Shown here: one piece after another, positions 6,994 through 14,162 of the stretch
Numbering within the stretch: the first letter of the stretch is position 1
Layout: the number at the start of each line of letters is the position of its first letter
From: Gemmatimonadota bacterium
GTDB taxonomy: Bacteria > Gemmatimonadota > Gemmatimonadetes > Gemmatimonadales > Gemmatimonadaceae
DNA: 15,205 nt
Direction: 5' to 3'
Assembly: GCA_947475795.1 (NCBI GenBank)
Contig: CANJOX010000029.1
Span: 1 to 15,205, forward strand
The notes under the pieces: model-generated
What the model was told of the DNA's origin: nothing
The model's database searches: none
The model's input: the letters and a program-made list of their open reading frames with translations, nothing else
Made by a program: the position numbers and the translations under genes

Positions 6994-7365
6994 TCAGTCG
7001 TCGTCGCGCGGGCGGGGGATCACGATCCAGCTGAGCACGGTGCTGAGCACGCTCACCAGCAGGGCACCGAGCACGGCGGCGCCGAAGCTGCCGATGTGAA
7101 ACGCGATGTCGAAGCGGGCGGCAAGGGCGCTGGTGAGCAGCAGCATGCCCGCGTTGAGCACGAGCGTGAAGAGTCCCAGCGTCAGGATCTGGATCGGAAA
7201 CGAAAAGAACGACAGAATCGGGCGCACCAGCGTGTTCACGACGCCGAACACCAGCGCGAGCCCGAGCAGGCCTTGCCAGTTGCCGGTATAGTCGATGCCA
7301 TCGATGAAACGGGCCGCGCACCAGAGGGCGACCGCATTGACCAGAAGTCGAAGGAGCAGCGTCAT
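6994..7365 (-). CDS. Phage-holin-family (PF04020-type) small membrane protein
   Basis: The 123-residue protein is almost entirely hydrophobic with about four membrane helices (roughly 3-20, 31-49, 55-79 and 90-116) and a short charged tail (RPRDDD). The middle signature (VFGVVNTLVRPILSFFSFPI, 39-58) is characteristic of the chromosomal 'phage holin family 4' proteins (YvlD-like). Despite the name these are usually ordinary inner-membrane proteins of unknown function, not lysis proteins, and no phage genes are nearby. I chose ATG 7365 because helix 1 begins there; the upstream extension in frame is Arg/Pro-rich, overlaps the cls gene and is not membrane-like. It converges on the WYL operon (30-bp gap) and is divergent from cls, with start codons 8 bp apart. 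Confidence 0.85.
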   Translation of the reverse strand: MTLLLRLLVNAVALWCAARFIDGIDYTGNWQGLLGLALVFGVVNTLVRPILSFFSFPIQILTLGLFTLVLNAGMLLLTSALAARFDIAFHIGSFGAAVLGALLVSVLSTVLSWIVIPRPRDDD

Positions 7366-7373
7366 GCTGCAAC

Positions 7374-8741
7374 ATGACTGATCCGCATCCGCCGCGCGAG
7401 GTGCGGGCGTACCGGGCGTGGGGTGCCGCACGGCATCTGGCGGTGGGCGTGCGCGATCCGGCCTTCCGGGAGCTCGTGCAGCGCATCGACGGCGGCCCGT
7501 TACACCGCTGTCCACCCGTGGTGTTGCTGGTTGACGGGGCCGAGGCGTTCCGGGTCATGATGCAGGCCATCGATGCGGCGCGCGAGGAGGTACTGCTGGA
7601 GACCTACATCCTGCGCGACGACAGGTTGGGCACCTCGGTGCAACAGGCGCTCGTACGCGCCGCCGCCCGCGGCGTGCGCGTGTGCGTGCTGGCCGACGCG
7701 GTGGGTTCGATCGGGACCGACGACGACTTCTGGCGGGGGCTGACCGATTACAGCGTGACTGTGCGGCTCTTTCACCGCGTGTGGCAGCATCCGCTCGAGA
7801 TGCTGCGACGGGATCATCGCAAACTGCTGGTGTGCGATCGCGCGCTCGCCTTTACCGGGGGCATGAACGTCGGCACGGAGTACGGGTCGTCGATCCTGCA
7901 TCACGAGGGCGCGTGGCGCGACACGTTCGTGCAGGTGGAAGGGTCGGTGGCGCGTGAACTGGCGGCCGTGTTCGCCGAAGGGTGGGACCGCGCCCGCGGA
8001 CCGGCGCTCCCCGGGTTGGAGTATGTGAGCTGGGCCGATTTGGACACGACGCCGTCGCTGCAGCTGCGCGTGCGGGCTCCGGCGCTCCCGTTTGCGCTGC
8101 CGCCGGCGGTGCAGCGACAGCTGGGGCGGCGGCGCGACCGGCGCCGTGGCCGCCTGGTGCGGCGCGTCATCGAGACGGCCGCCCCCGAGGATCGCGCCGT
8201 GCTCGTGCTCGACCCACGCCCCGGTCGTGGCCAGCGCGAGATGCTCGGCGTCATCGCCGCGCTGCTGGGCGGCGCGCGCGAGCGGTTGTGGATTACCACG
8301 CCGTACTTTGCCCCACCCACGCGCGCGCTGTCGCTGCTCACCGCGGCGGCACGTCGTGGCGTCGATGTGCGGTTGCTGCTGCCCAGCGCACGCACGGACG
8401 TGCCGATCGTGCGCCACGCCGCGCACGGCGCGTACGCCACGCTGCTGGCGGCCGGTGTGCGGGTGTTCGAATACGAACGTGCCACCCTGCATGCCAAGAC
8501 GATGGTGGTGGACGGCTATGCGTCGCTGATCGGATCGTCGAATCTCGATTTCCGGTCGTTCTGGTTGAACGCCGAGTGCAACGTGCTGGTGCTCGACGCC
8601 GCGTGCGGGACGGCCGTGGAAGACACCTTCCAGCAGGATCTCACCACCAGCCGTGAGATCACCGCCGCCGCGTGGCGCGCACGCACCATGCCGCACCGGC
8701 TCCTCGATGCGCTGGCCCGTGGGATGCGCTGGGCGCTCTAA
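7374..8741 (+). CDS. cls: Cardiolipin synthase-type phospholipase D family enzyme (ClsB-like)
   Basis: The 455-residue protein contains two phospholipase D catalytic HKD motifs: H148-R-K150...D155 (followed by GGMNVG, 162-167) and H373-A-K375...D380 (followed by GSSNLD, 387-392). Enzymes of this type join two phosphatidylglycerols, or phosphatidylglycerol and another phospholipid, to form cardiolipin at the inner membrane. It lacks the two N-terminal membrane helices of ClsA and is close in length to E. coli ClsB, so peripheral membrane binding is likely. A strongly basic insert between the halves (RRRDRRRGRLVRR, about 252-264) could contact anionic lipid. The start ATG 7374 has no well-spaced Shine-Dalgarno of its own; AAGGAG at 7351-7356 is 17 bases away and better placed for an ATG at 7364. 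Other phosphatidyl transfer reactions remain possible. Confidence 0.88.
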   Translation: MTDPHPPREVRAYRAWGAARHLAVGVRDPAFRELVQRIDGGPLHRCPPVVLLVDGAEAFRVMMQAIDAAREEVLLETYILRDDRLGTSVQQALVRAAARGVRVCVLADAVGSIGTDDDFWRGLTDYSVTVRLFHRVWQHPLEMLRRDHRKLLVCDRALAFTGGMNVGTEYGSSILHHEGAWRDTFVQVEGSVARELAAVFAEGWDRARGPALPGLEYVSWADLDTTPSLQLRVRAPALPFALPPAVQRQLGRRRDRRRGRLVRRVIETAAPEDRAVLVLDPRPGRGQREMLGVIAALLGGARERLWITTPYFAPPTRALSLLTAAARRGVDVRLLLPSARTDVPIVRHAAHGAYATLLAAGVRVFEYERATLHAKTMVVDGYASLIGSSNLDFRSFWLNAECNVLVLDAACGTAVEDTFQQDLTTSREITAAAWRARTMPHRLLDALARGMRWAL

Positions 8742-8936
8742 GTGCGTGTGCCGGCGTGTGCTGTGCGGGATTCCCCGACAGGGTGGCCCGAACTCCCCGA
8801 TAGAGCGCGGCCGGAAAACAGGCCACCATTCTTCCCGTGTCGGTTAATGCGCGGGCCCAACTCCTGAGGGAGTCGGGGCGTGCGTGTCGACGACATCATC
8901 CGCCCACTGCGCCTGCCGCTCGAGGATTTTTCGGCC
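8742..8936 (+). promoter_or_regulatory. Upstream region of the stress-protein gene
   Basis: This 195-bp gap after cls holds a pair of direct repeats (8770-8803), a short GGCC/GGCC stem with A-rich loop (around 8810-8825), an AT-richer spot (GGTTAAT, 8842-8848) that could be part of a -10 region, and a small stem ACTCC/GGAGT (8860-8873). No promoter can be called with certainty. It also includes a GTG at 8880 that could be an alternative start of the next gene. Confidence 0.35.
8770..8803. repeat. Direct repeat of 12 bp spaced 22 bp
   Basis: ATTCCCCGACAG (8770-8781) and ACTCCCCGATAG (8792-8803) match at 10 of 12 positions and their starts are 22 bp apart, about two helical turns. Two half-sites on the same face of the helix upstream of a stress gene suggest a regulator binding site, but no known motif is recognised. 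Confidence 0.4.
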
Positions 8937-9857
8937 ATGACAGTAACTGCACCCGACGCTGGGTCGCATCCGGACGTTGCGCCCGATGTCACTGACGGGC
9001 CGGTTTTGCTGGCCTGCGACAGTGCGCCCACCGCCAGCGAGGCCCTGTGCAACGCCGGACGTCTCGCCGCGTCGGTGATGGGTGGTCCACTGCAGGTGCT
9101 TGGCATCTGCGAGCGCACGCCCGGCGTCGCCGCCGGCATGGATGTGTTGCCGGTGCCGGCCGGTCTCGATGAAGCCCGTCGTGTGGCGATGGTGGACGAT
9201 GTGCAACGGGCGATTGCGGTGGCCGCGGCCGGCGACCCGTCATGGCCGGTCGAGGTGGTCCTTGGCCCGCCCGCGCGGACGCTGGCGGCGGAAGCGGCCC
9301 GGCGCCACGCGTCGATGATCGTGATGGGGATCGGGCGACACAATCCGCTGGATCGCCTGTTCGGCACCGAGACCACGCTGGCCACATTGCGGGAATCGCG
9401 GGTTCCGGTGCTGGCGGTGGGGCTGGGCTTTCCCGCCGTGCCGCAGCACGCCGTGGTGGGGATGGATTTCAGTGCGGCGAGCGTGCAGGCTGCCCAACTC
9501 GCTGCGCGGCTGATTGCCCCGGAGGGACGGCTCACCCTCGTGCATGTCCGTCCACGCTTCGAACATCCGTCCACCGACTGGCAACTGTGGGATGCCGATT
9601 ACGGCCGCACGCTGCCGCCGCTGTTTGATCAGCTGCGCGTGCAGCTCGACGTACCCAACACGATGCTGGTGGAAATGGTGACGGTCCGTGGTGACCCGGC
9701 GTCGTCGCTGCTGTCCTACATGCAGCAATCGCAGGCCGAATTGATTGCGGTGGGCACACAGCGTCACGGGTCGTTGGAACGCCTCGTGGTGGGCTCCGTG
9801 GCCACGCGCGTGCTGCGTGCATCGCGGCGTGGTGTGCTCGCGGTGCCGGCGGCGTAA
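8937..9857 (+). CDS. Tandem-domain universal stress protein (UspA family)
   Basis: The 306-residue cytoplasmic protein has two Usp domains: about 21-163 and 170-305. Each starts with a beta strand and acidic residue (VLLACDSA, 23-30; AVVGMDFSA, 172-180) and ends with the nucleotide-binding loop. The second loop fits the ATP-binding pattern (GTQRHGSLERLVVGS, 273-287); the first is similar but one residue shorter at its front (GIGRHNPLDRLFGT, 131-144). Such proteins are usually induced by starvation, oxygen limitation or other stress. I chose ATG 8937, preceded by GAGGA (8922-8926), because it is close to the first domain; GTG 8880, with GGGAG at 8868-8872, would add 19 residues and cannot be excluded. 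It is preceded by a 195-bp gap and is probably monocistronic. Confidence 0.85.
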   Translation: MTVTAPDAGSHPDVAPDVTDGPVLLACDSAPTASEALCNAGRLAASVMGGPLQVLGICERTPGVAAGMDVLPVPAGLDEARRVAMVDDVQRAIAVAAAGDPSWPVEVVLGPPARTLAAEAARRHASMIVMGIGRHNPLDRLFGTETTLATLRESRVPVLAVGLGFPAVPQHAVVGMDFSAASVQAAQLAARLIAPEGRLTLVHVRPRFEHPSTDWQLWDADYGRTLPPLFDQLRVQLDVPNTMLVEMVTVRGDPASSLLSYMQQSQAELIAVGTQRHGSLERLVVGSVATRVLRASRRGVLAVPAA

Positions 9858-9872
9858 GACGCCGGCACCGCG
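9839..9872 (+). terminator. Strong hairpin spanning the stop codon of the stress-protein gene
   Basis: CGCGGTGCCGGCG (9839-9851) and CGCCGGCACCGCG (9860-9872) form a perfect 13-bp stem with an 8-base loop (GCGTAAGA) that contains the TAA stop. It sits between two convergent genes (the next ends at 9897 on the minus strand). There is no T-tract, so it is either a U-independent terminator acting in both directions or a 3'-end stabilising stem. Confidence 0.55.
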
Positions 9873-9896
9873 CACACACGCCACCGGTACCGACGG

Positions 9897-10910
9897 CTAG
9901 AACATCCGCACGTTGATGTAGCGTTTGGGATTGCGGCGGACGTCGTCCACGAGCGCCCGCAGTTCGCGCAGTAATGAATCGCTCTGCTGATACAGCGCGG
10001 GATCATTCACCAGCAGCCCGAGCGTACCGCGGCCGCCGTTCACTTTGGCGAGCACCGAATCGGCGCGCGCGGTGGCGCTGGCCAGTCGTCCTTCGGTGCG
10101 ATCGAGCCCCTCGGCCACTTCGCGTAGCCGTGTGGTGGCCGCGAGCAGCTCCCGGGCCGCCGACTGCGAGTTCGCCATGATCTGCTGCAGTTCGCCGCGG
10201 CTGGTGGCCGAGTCGATGCGGCTCGAGAACGCATTCAGATTGGCGGCCGCCGCGTTGACCGTGGTGAGTCCCCGCTGCACGTCGCCACTGATGCGGTCGA
10301 GATTTTTTGACTGCTGCTGCACCGTGATCGCCAATTCACCGGACAGCGCGGCGAAGTTGCGGATCGATTCGCGCAATTCACGCGCGGCCTGATCGTCGAA
10401 TGCCACCTGCACGCGGTCCGCCACCTTGGCCACGTCGCCGGCGATGCGGCCGGCGACCGACGTGAGCTGCGCGATGTCGGGGAGCACGGCACCGGCGAGC
10501 GTATCGCCGGTGGTGCGCGCTTCCGCGATGGCCGCGCGGAGTTCCCGGTCGGCCGGGATGCCCGTCGCGTCGGTGATCGTGACCTGCCATTCGCCGAACA
10601 GACTCGATGCCGTGAGGAGCACGACAGGATCGGCAGGGAGGTCGACGCCGCGCTCCATGCCAAGCCGGAGCACCACCCACCCGCGTCCGCCCAGCGCGAT
10701 CGACTCGATCTGCCCCGAGCGCACGCCACGGATGACCACCGGATTGCCGAGGGCCACTCCGCCCACGTCGCGGGTGCGGACGACGAGGTGCGTGGTCTTG
10801 CCGCTGAGATCGGTCTGCTTGAGCCAGAGCACGGTACCGATCATGGCGATGGTCACCACCAGGACGGTGGCCCCCACCACGAAATCGCTGACGCGTCGGG
10901 ACGTGGTCAT
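9897..10910 (-). CDS. mlaD: MlaD/MCE-family lipid transport protein
   Basis: The 337-residue protein has one N-terminal membrane helix (about 10-30), an MCE domain (about 38-115; GVALGNPVVIRGVRSGQIES, 51-70) and a long helical tail (about 145-325) likely to form coiled coils. MCE proteins assemble as hexameric rings in the periplasm, anchored in the inner membrane, and pass phospholipids or other hydrophobic molecules between membranes with an MlaE permease and MlaF ATPase. The tail is longer than in E. coli MlaD (about 180 residues) and might build a needle or tube, as in other MCE proteins. It follows mlaE after 32 bp. No ribosome binding site is visible before ATG 10910, but TACACT (complement of 10916-10921) lies 5 bp upstream and could be a -10 box. 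Confidence 0.85.
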   Translation of the reverse strand: MTTSRRVSDFVVGATVLVVTIAMIGTVLWLKQTDLSGKTTHLVVRTRDVGGVALGNPVVIRGVRSGQIESIALGGRGWVVLRLGMERGVDLPADPVVLLTASSLFGEWQVTITDATGIPADRELRAAIAEARTTGDTLAGAVLPDIAQLTSVAGRIAGDVAKVADRVQVAFDDQAARELRESIRNFAALSGELAITVQQQSKNLDRISGDVQRGLTTVNAAAANLNAFSSRIDSATSRGELQQIMANSQSAARELLAATTRLREVAEGLDRTEGRLASATARADSVLAKVNGGRGTLGLLVNDPALYQQSDSLLRELRALVDDVRRNPKRYINVRMF

Positions 10911-10942
10911 GACGAAGTGTACATGGTGTGGTCCGGTATGCG

Positions 10943-11779
10943 TTAGCGGATGGTCCGGCCCGTGAGCCACACGAGTGCCCAGAAGGCATCGAGCACGAGA
11001 ATCATCACGGCGGACACCACGACGGCGCGCGTTGCACTGCGCCCCACGCCTTGCGCCCCGCCTTGCGTGTTGAGGCCGGCGCGGCAGCCGATCAGGGACA
11101 CCGCGGCGCCGAAGCTCGCCGATTTCACGAGGCCGTACCGCACGTCGAAGTCGGTGAAGAAAATGCGGACCCCTTTGAGAAACTGCGGCGTGGTGATGTC
11201 GAGCAGCGCGAGCGACGCGCCCCATCCCGACAACAGCCCGACCAGCATGGCCACTCCCACGACCATCGGAAACATCAGGGTGGAGGCGAGGACCCGCGGC
11301 ACCACGAGATGACTCATCGGATCAAAGGTGAGTGTCTCGAGCGCATCGATCTGTTCGGTGACGCGCATGGTGCCGAGTTCCGCCGCGATGTTCGCACCCA
11401 CGCGGCCGGCGAGCGCGAGTCCCGTGAGCACCGGGGCCAGCTCGAGCGTAATGGTCTTCTGCACCAGCGTGCCGACGAAGTACGGCGGGACGAGGTCGCC
11501 GACGGAATAGCTGGCCAGCAGGGCCAGCACGATGCCGGTGAAGAGCGCGATGAAGATGCCGATGGGGAGTGATTCCACCCCCAGGATTCGGGCGTGGAGC
11601 GAAAACTCGGGCATCCACGTGGCGGTATCACCGGCGGCCCGCGCGGTGGCCATCACGAAGCGCCCGCCGCCGCCGATCTGCTCGAACAGCGAGCGCGTGA
11701 CCCGTCCGACGGCGGCGATGGCGCGCCGCCCGGCGCTGTGGGCCGCAGGTGTGATGGGGTCCGTGGCGGGAGGTGTCAT
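10943..11779 (-). CDS. mlaE: MlaE-family ABC transporter permease
   Basis: The 278-residue protein is the inner-membrane permease of an MCE (Mla-type) lipid transporter. It has an N-terminal amphipathic region and about five to six membrane helices (about 70-92, 98-130, 157-193, 215-233, 252-273). The family signature is intact: ELAPVLTGLALAGRVGANIA (113-132), then AAELGTMRVTEQIDALETL (132-150), the latter being the loop that contacts the ATPase. The C-terminal GAQGVGRSATRAVV (241-254) is also conserved. I chose ATG 11779 because it overlaps the TGA of the upstream MgtC/DUF4010 gene (ATGA), implying coupled translation; ATG 11785, two codons earlier, is possible. MlaD follows, but an MlaF ATPase gene is not adjacent and must be encoded elsewhere. 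Confidence 0.88.
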   Translation of the reverse strand: MTPPATDPITPAAHSAGRRAIAAVGRVTRSLFEQIGGGGRFVMATARAAGDTATWMPEFSLHARILGVESLPIGIFIALFTGIVLALLASYSVGDLVPPYFVGTLVQKTITLELAPVLTGLALAGRVGANIAAELGTMRVTEQIDALETLTFDPMSHLVVPRVLASTLMFPMVVGVAMLVGLLSGWGASLALLDITTPQFLKGVRIFFTDFDVRYGLVKSASFGAAVSLIGCRAGLNTQGGAQGVGRSATRAVVVSAVMILVLDAFWALVWLTGRTIR

Positions 11780-13059
11780 GCCCATCCGATCCAGAGTCCC
11801 ACGACGCTCCCCGCGGCGAGGGTACCCAGGCCGATCGCGACGCGGGAACGGTACTGGGGCGCCCCCAGCGCGAGCGCCATCGTGCACTTGAGGGCCGTGT
11901 TCGACAGTACGCCGATGCCGATCGCCGTGGCCGCGATCGCGACGTGGCCGGGATCGGACCCGTAGCGCGTCATCGAGAGGGTCAGGGCGTCCACGTCGGT
12001 GAGGCCGAGCAGCGTGGCGGACACGAGCACGCCGGTGGTGCCCACCGTGGACTGGACCCATGCAATGGCCGTGAGCACCACCTGGAAGGCGACGGCCATC
12101 TGGAGCGAGGAGACGAGGCCGAGTGGATTCTGTCCCGCGTCGGCCACGGACGCGGCAGGGACCGAGGGGTGCTCGCGCGCGTTGCCGGCCCGCCAGATGC
12201 CGACGCCGATGAGCGCCAGGCCGGCCACGAAGGGTGGGAGCAGGATGGGAACCGCGGCGCGCGCGACTGCTGGCCGCAGCATGGCGGAAATGACGAAGAT
12301 GCGGGGCAGCAGCACCGTGCAGGCCGCGACCACACCGAGGGCGAGGGGCACCGCAAGGGCAGGGTCGGTGCGGCTGCGTCGGCTGAAGGTGAGCGTGACG
12401 GCCGTCGAAGAGACCAGCCCGCCGAGCAACCCCGTCACGCCGAGTCCACGGGTCTCGCCGATCACGCGCCGCGCGATGTAGCCGGCGAAGTTGAGGCCGG
12501 AAAAGAGGAGCACCACGGTCCAGAGCTGCCGCGGCTGAAACGACCCGTACGGGCCGTAGGCGCCCGCTGGCAGCAGCGGCAGGATCACGAGGGCGAGCAC
12601 CGCAAACTGGAGCGCGGCGCGCAGTTCATGCGCCGCGACACGCCGCAACACGGTGTGCAGCGTGGACTTCTCGGCCAGCAACAGCACGCACACGGCCGCC
12701 GCCGCGCTGGCTTCCGATCGGTGCCCCAGCCCCGCCGTGGCCCCCATGGCGGCCACGAGGATGGCGGCCACCTCGGTGGTGCCGTCGGTGGTGGTGCCCG
12801 GGCGACGCAGCGCGGCGGTGTAGGCCGCGATCGGGAAGAGGGTCGCGGCGGCGAGGACCACGGCGGCGAGCACCGGCTGCCCGTCGCGGAGAAACCACCC
12901 GCCGAAGCCCCCGATCACACCGAGCAACGTGAACGTGCGGACCCCGGCGAAGCGTCCGTCGGGGCCGGCGGTATGTCCCGACCATTCCCGCTCGACGCCA
13001 ACCGCCAGTCCGACGAGCGCCGACACGAGGAGGTCCAGGGCGAGAGGCAGATCAAGCAT
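11776..13059 (-). CDS. MgtC/SapB and DUF4010 membrane protein
   Basis: The 427-residue protein has an N-terminal MgtC/SapB-like part (about 5-140), with the family start DLLVSALVGLAVGVEREWSG (8-27) and RTFTLLGVIGG (41-51), then a DUF4010 part (about 180-420) with GLVSSTAVTLTFSRRSR (234-250). There are about eleven to twelve membrane helices overall. The MgtC/DUF4010 fusion is widespread; its function is not established, although MgtC homologues are linked to Mg2+ and acid or membrane-potential stress. I chose ATG 13059 over GTG 13062, one codon upstream, because ATG is preferred and is 7 bp from a -10 box. It overlaps mlaE by ATGA and is the first gene of the operon; a link to lipid transport is only suggested by the overlap. 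Confidence 0.84.
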   Translation of the reverse strand: MLDLPLALDLLVSALVGLAVGVEREWSGHTAGPDGRFAGVRTFTLLGVIGGFGGWFLRDGQPVLAAVVLAAATLFPIAAYTAALRRPGTTTDGTTEVAAILVAAMGATAGLGHRSEASAAAAVCVLLLAEKSTLHTVLRRVAAHELRAALQFAVLALVILPLLPAGAYGPYGSFQPRQLWTVVLLFSGLNFAGYIARRVIGETRGLGVTGLLGGLVSSTAVTLTFSRRSRTDPALAVPLALGVVAACTVLLPRIFVISAMLRPAVARAAVPILLPPFVAGLALIGVGIWRAGNAREHPSVPAASVADAGQNPLGLVSSLQMAVAFQVVLTAIAWVQSTVGTTGVLVSATLLGLTDVDALTLSMTRYGSDPGHVAIAATAIGIGVLSNTALKCTMALALGAPQYRSRVAIGLGTLAAGSVVGLWIGWA

Positions 13060-13066
13060 CACGGCA

Positions 13067-13072
13067 ATGGTA
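13067..13072 (-). promoter_or_regulatory. Candidate -10 box of the MgtC-mlaE-mlaD operon
   Basis: On the minus strand TACCAT (complement of 13067-13072) is followed by 7 bp and then ATG 13059, the same spacing as at matB. No good -35 box is seen at 16-18 bp. If used, the transcript would be leaderless or nearly so; no Shine-Dalgarno is present. Confidence 0.42.
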
Positions 13073-13154
13073 GCACCGACACGGGGTGGCGACAGGGGCG
13101 AATCCCCGACTTGACCGTGGGGACCGCCCTTCGGTCGGCGGGGACTATCCTTTC

Positions 13155-13170
13155 ATCCGGATATCCGGAT
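13155..13170. promoter_or_regulatory. Perfect 16-bp palindrome, probable operator
   Basis: ATCCGGATATCCGGAT reads the same on both strands and is also two tandem copies of the 8-bp palindrome ATCCGGAT. It ends at the first base of the proposed -10 box of the regulator gene and begins 27 bp before its start codon, so a bound dimer would cover the -35/-10 spacer. ArsR-family dimers bind such AT-flanked inverted repeats, so autoregulation by the adjacent gene product is likely. Confidence 0.7.
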
Positions 13171-13175
13171 ATATT
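13170..13175 (+). promoter_or_regulatory. -10 box of the regulator-ahcY operon
   Basis: TATATT is the best -10 match in the window. GTG 13182 follows after only 6 bp, again with no ribosome binding site, so transcription should start at or next to the start codon. The -35 region (about 13147-13152, ATCCTT) is weak. Confidence 0.5.
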
Positions 13176-13181
13176 AAACGG

Positions 13182-14162
13182 GTGACCTCGCCCCGCCTCG
13201 CCATCCACGACCATCTGGTCGAGCTCGCCGACGCCACCCGGTGTCGGCTGCTGGGCGCGTTGGAGCGGCAGGAGCTGACCGTCGGGGAGCTTGCCACCGC
13301 GCTGCAGCTACCGCAGAGCACCGTGAGCCGGCATCTCAAGATTTTGGCTGACGAGCACTGGATCGCCTCGCGGGCCGAGGGGGCCAGCCGCTGGTACCGC
13401 CGCCATCCGGGGCTCGACGCCGACATGCGCGCGCTCTGGGAGCTGGTACGGACGGCGATGGGCAGTACGCCCGCGACGTTGCAGGACGCGGCCCGTATTG
13501 ACGCGGTGATCGCGGCTCGCCGGGCCGGCACGCAGGCGTTCTTTGCCACGGCCAGCGCCGAATGGGATGCCCTGCGTGACACCATGTTCGGTGCGCGCGC
13601 GGATGTGAGCGCCGCACTGGCCCTGCTGGACGACGCCCTGATCGTGGGCGATCTGGGATGTGGTACCGGTGCGCTGTCCGCCGCTCTCTCTCCGCACGTG
13701 GCGCACGTCTACGCCGTGGATGCGTCGCCGGCCATGCTGTCGGCGGCGTCCGCCCGCCTCGCGGGATGCCACAACGTCACGCTCTCCGAAGGCACACTCG
13801 AAGCGCTGCCGTTGGGCGACGCGTCGCTGGATGCCGCGGTGCTGATGCTCGTGCTGCACCATGTGGCCGACCCGCTGCGCGCGTTGCGCGATGTGCGGCG
13901 CGTGTTGCGCCCCAACGGCCGACTGCTCATCGCCGATATGCGTCCGCACACGCAGGAACGTTATCGCGAGCAGATGGGTCACGTCTGGCTTGGCTTCGAT
14001 CCGCTTGAACTCACGGCGTGGCTGCACGACGCCGGCTTTACCGCAGTCCGTTATGTCCCGTTACCGGTGGATCCCGCTGCCACCGGCCCCGCGTTGTTCT
14101 CCGCCACGGCGCGCTGCGCTGTGGATGTCCGTTCCGTCTCTTCCCTCAGGAATCACCCGTAA
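13182..14162 (+). CDS. ArsR-family regulator fused to a SAM-dependent methyltransferase domain (SahR-like)
   Basis: The 326-residue protein has an ArsR-type winged helix-turn-helix (about 8-78; recognition helix in LPQSTVSRHLKILADEHWI, 43-61) and a class I methyltransferase domain (about 115-315). The latter has motif I VGDLGCGTG (155-163), motif II VYAVDASPAM (176-185) and a later LMLVLHHVADPLRALRDVRR (221-240), all fitting a SAM/SAH-binding fold. The metal-binding ELCVCDL box of ArsR sensors reads ELTVGEL (31-37), so it should not sense metal through that site. Directly followed by ahcY with no gap, it resembles SahR, described in Proteobacteria as an SAH-responsive repressor of SAM-cycle genes. 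The methyltransferase part probably serves as SAH sensor; activity on a substrate is also possible. GTG 13182 is chosen because the HTH follows directly and the -10/palindrome sits just upstream. Confidence 0.85.
   Translation: MTSPRLAIHDHLVELADATRCRLLGALERQELTVGELATALQLPQSTVSRHLKILADEHWIASRAEGASRWYRRHPGLDADMRALWELVRTAMGSTPATLQDAARIDAVIAARRAGTQAFFATASAEWDALRDTMFGARADVSAALALLDDALIVGDLGCGTGALSAALSPHVAHVYAVDASPAMLSAASARLAGCHNVTLSEGTLEALPLGDASLDAAVLMLVLHHVADPLRALRDVRRVLRPNGRLLIADMRPHTQERYREQMGHVWLGFDPLELTAWLHDAGFTAVRYVPLPVDPAATGPALFSATARCAVDVRSVSSLRNHP

Noticed and set aside
6994..7365. Holin as a sign of a prophage
   Set aside because: The PF04020-type family is mostly chromosomal and no phage structural, lysis or integrase genes are present.
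13111..13116. TTGACC as -35 box of the regulator gene
   Set aside because: It lies more than 50 bp from the best -10 box (13170-13175), and the nearer ACTATCC is 28 bp away, outside normal spacing.
13060..13181. Possible SAM or SAH riboswitch before the regulator-ahcY operon
   Set aside because: The proposed transcription start is at the start codon, leaving no leader, and only a small 5-bp stem (13122-13136) is seen; a protein operator explains the region better.
11773..13185. Open frame antisense to the MgtC/DUF4010 gene
   Set aside because: Gly/Arg/His/Glu-rich translation typical of reverse-strand frames at high G+C; the minus-strand frame is a clear membrane protein.
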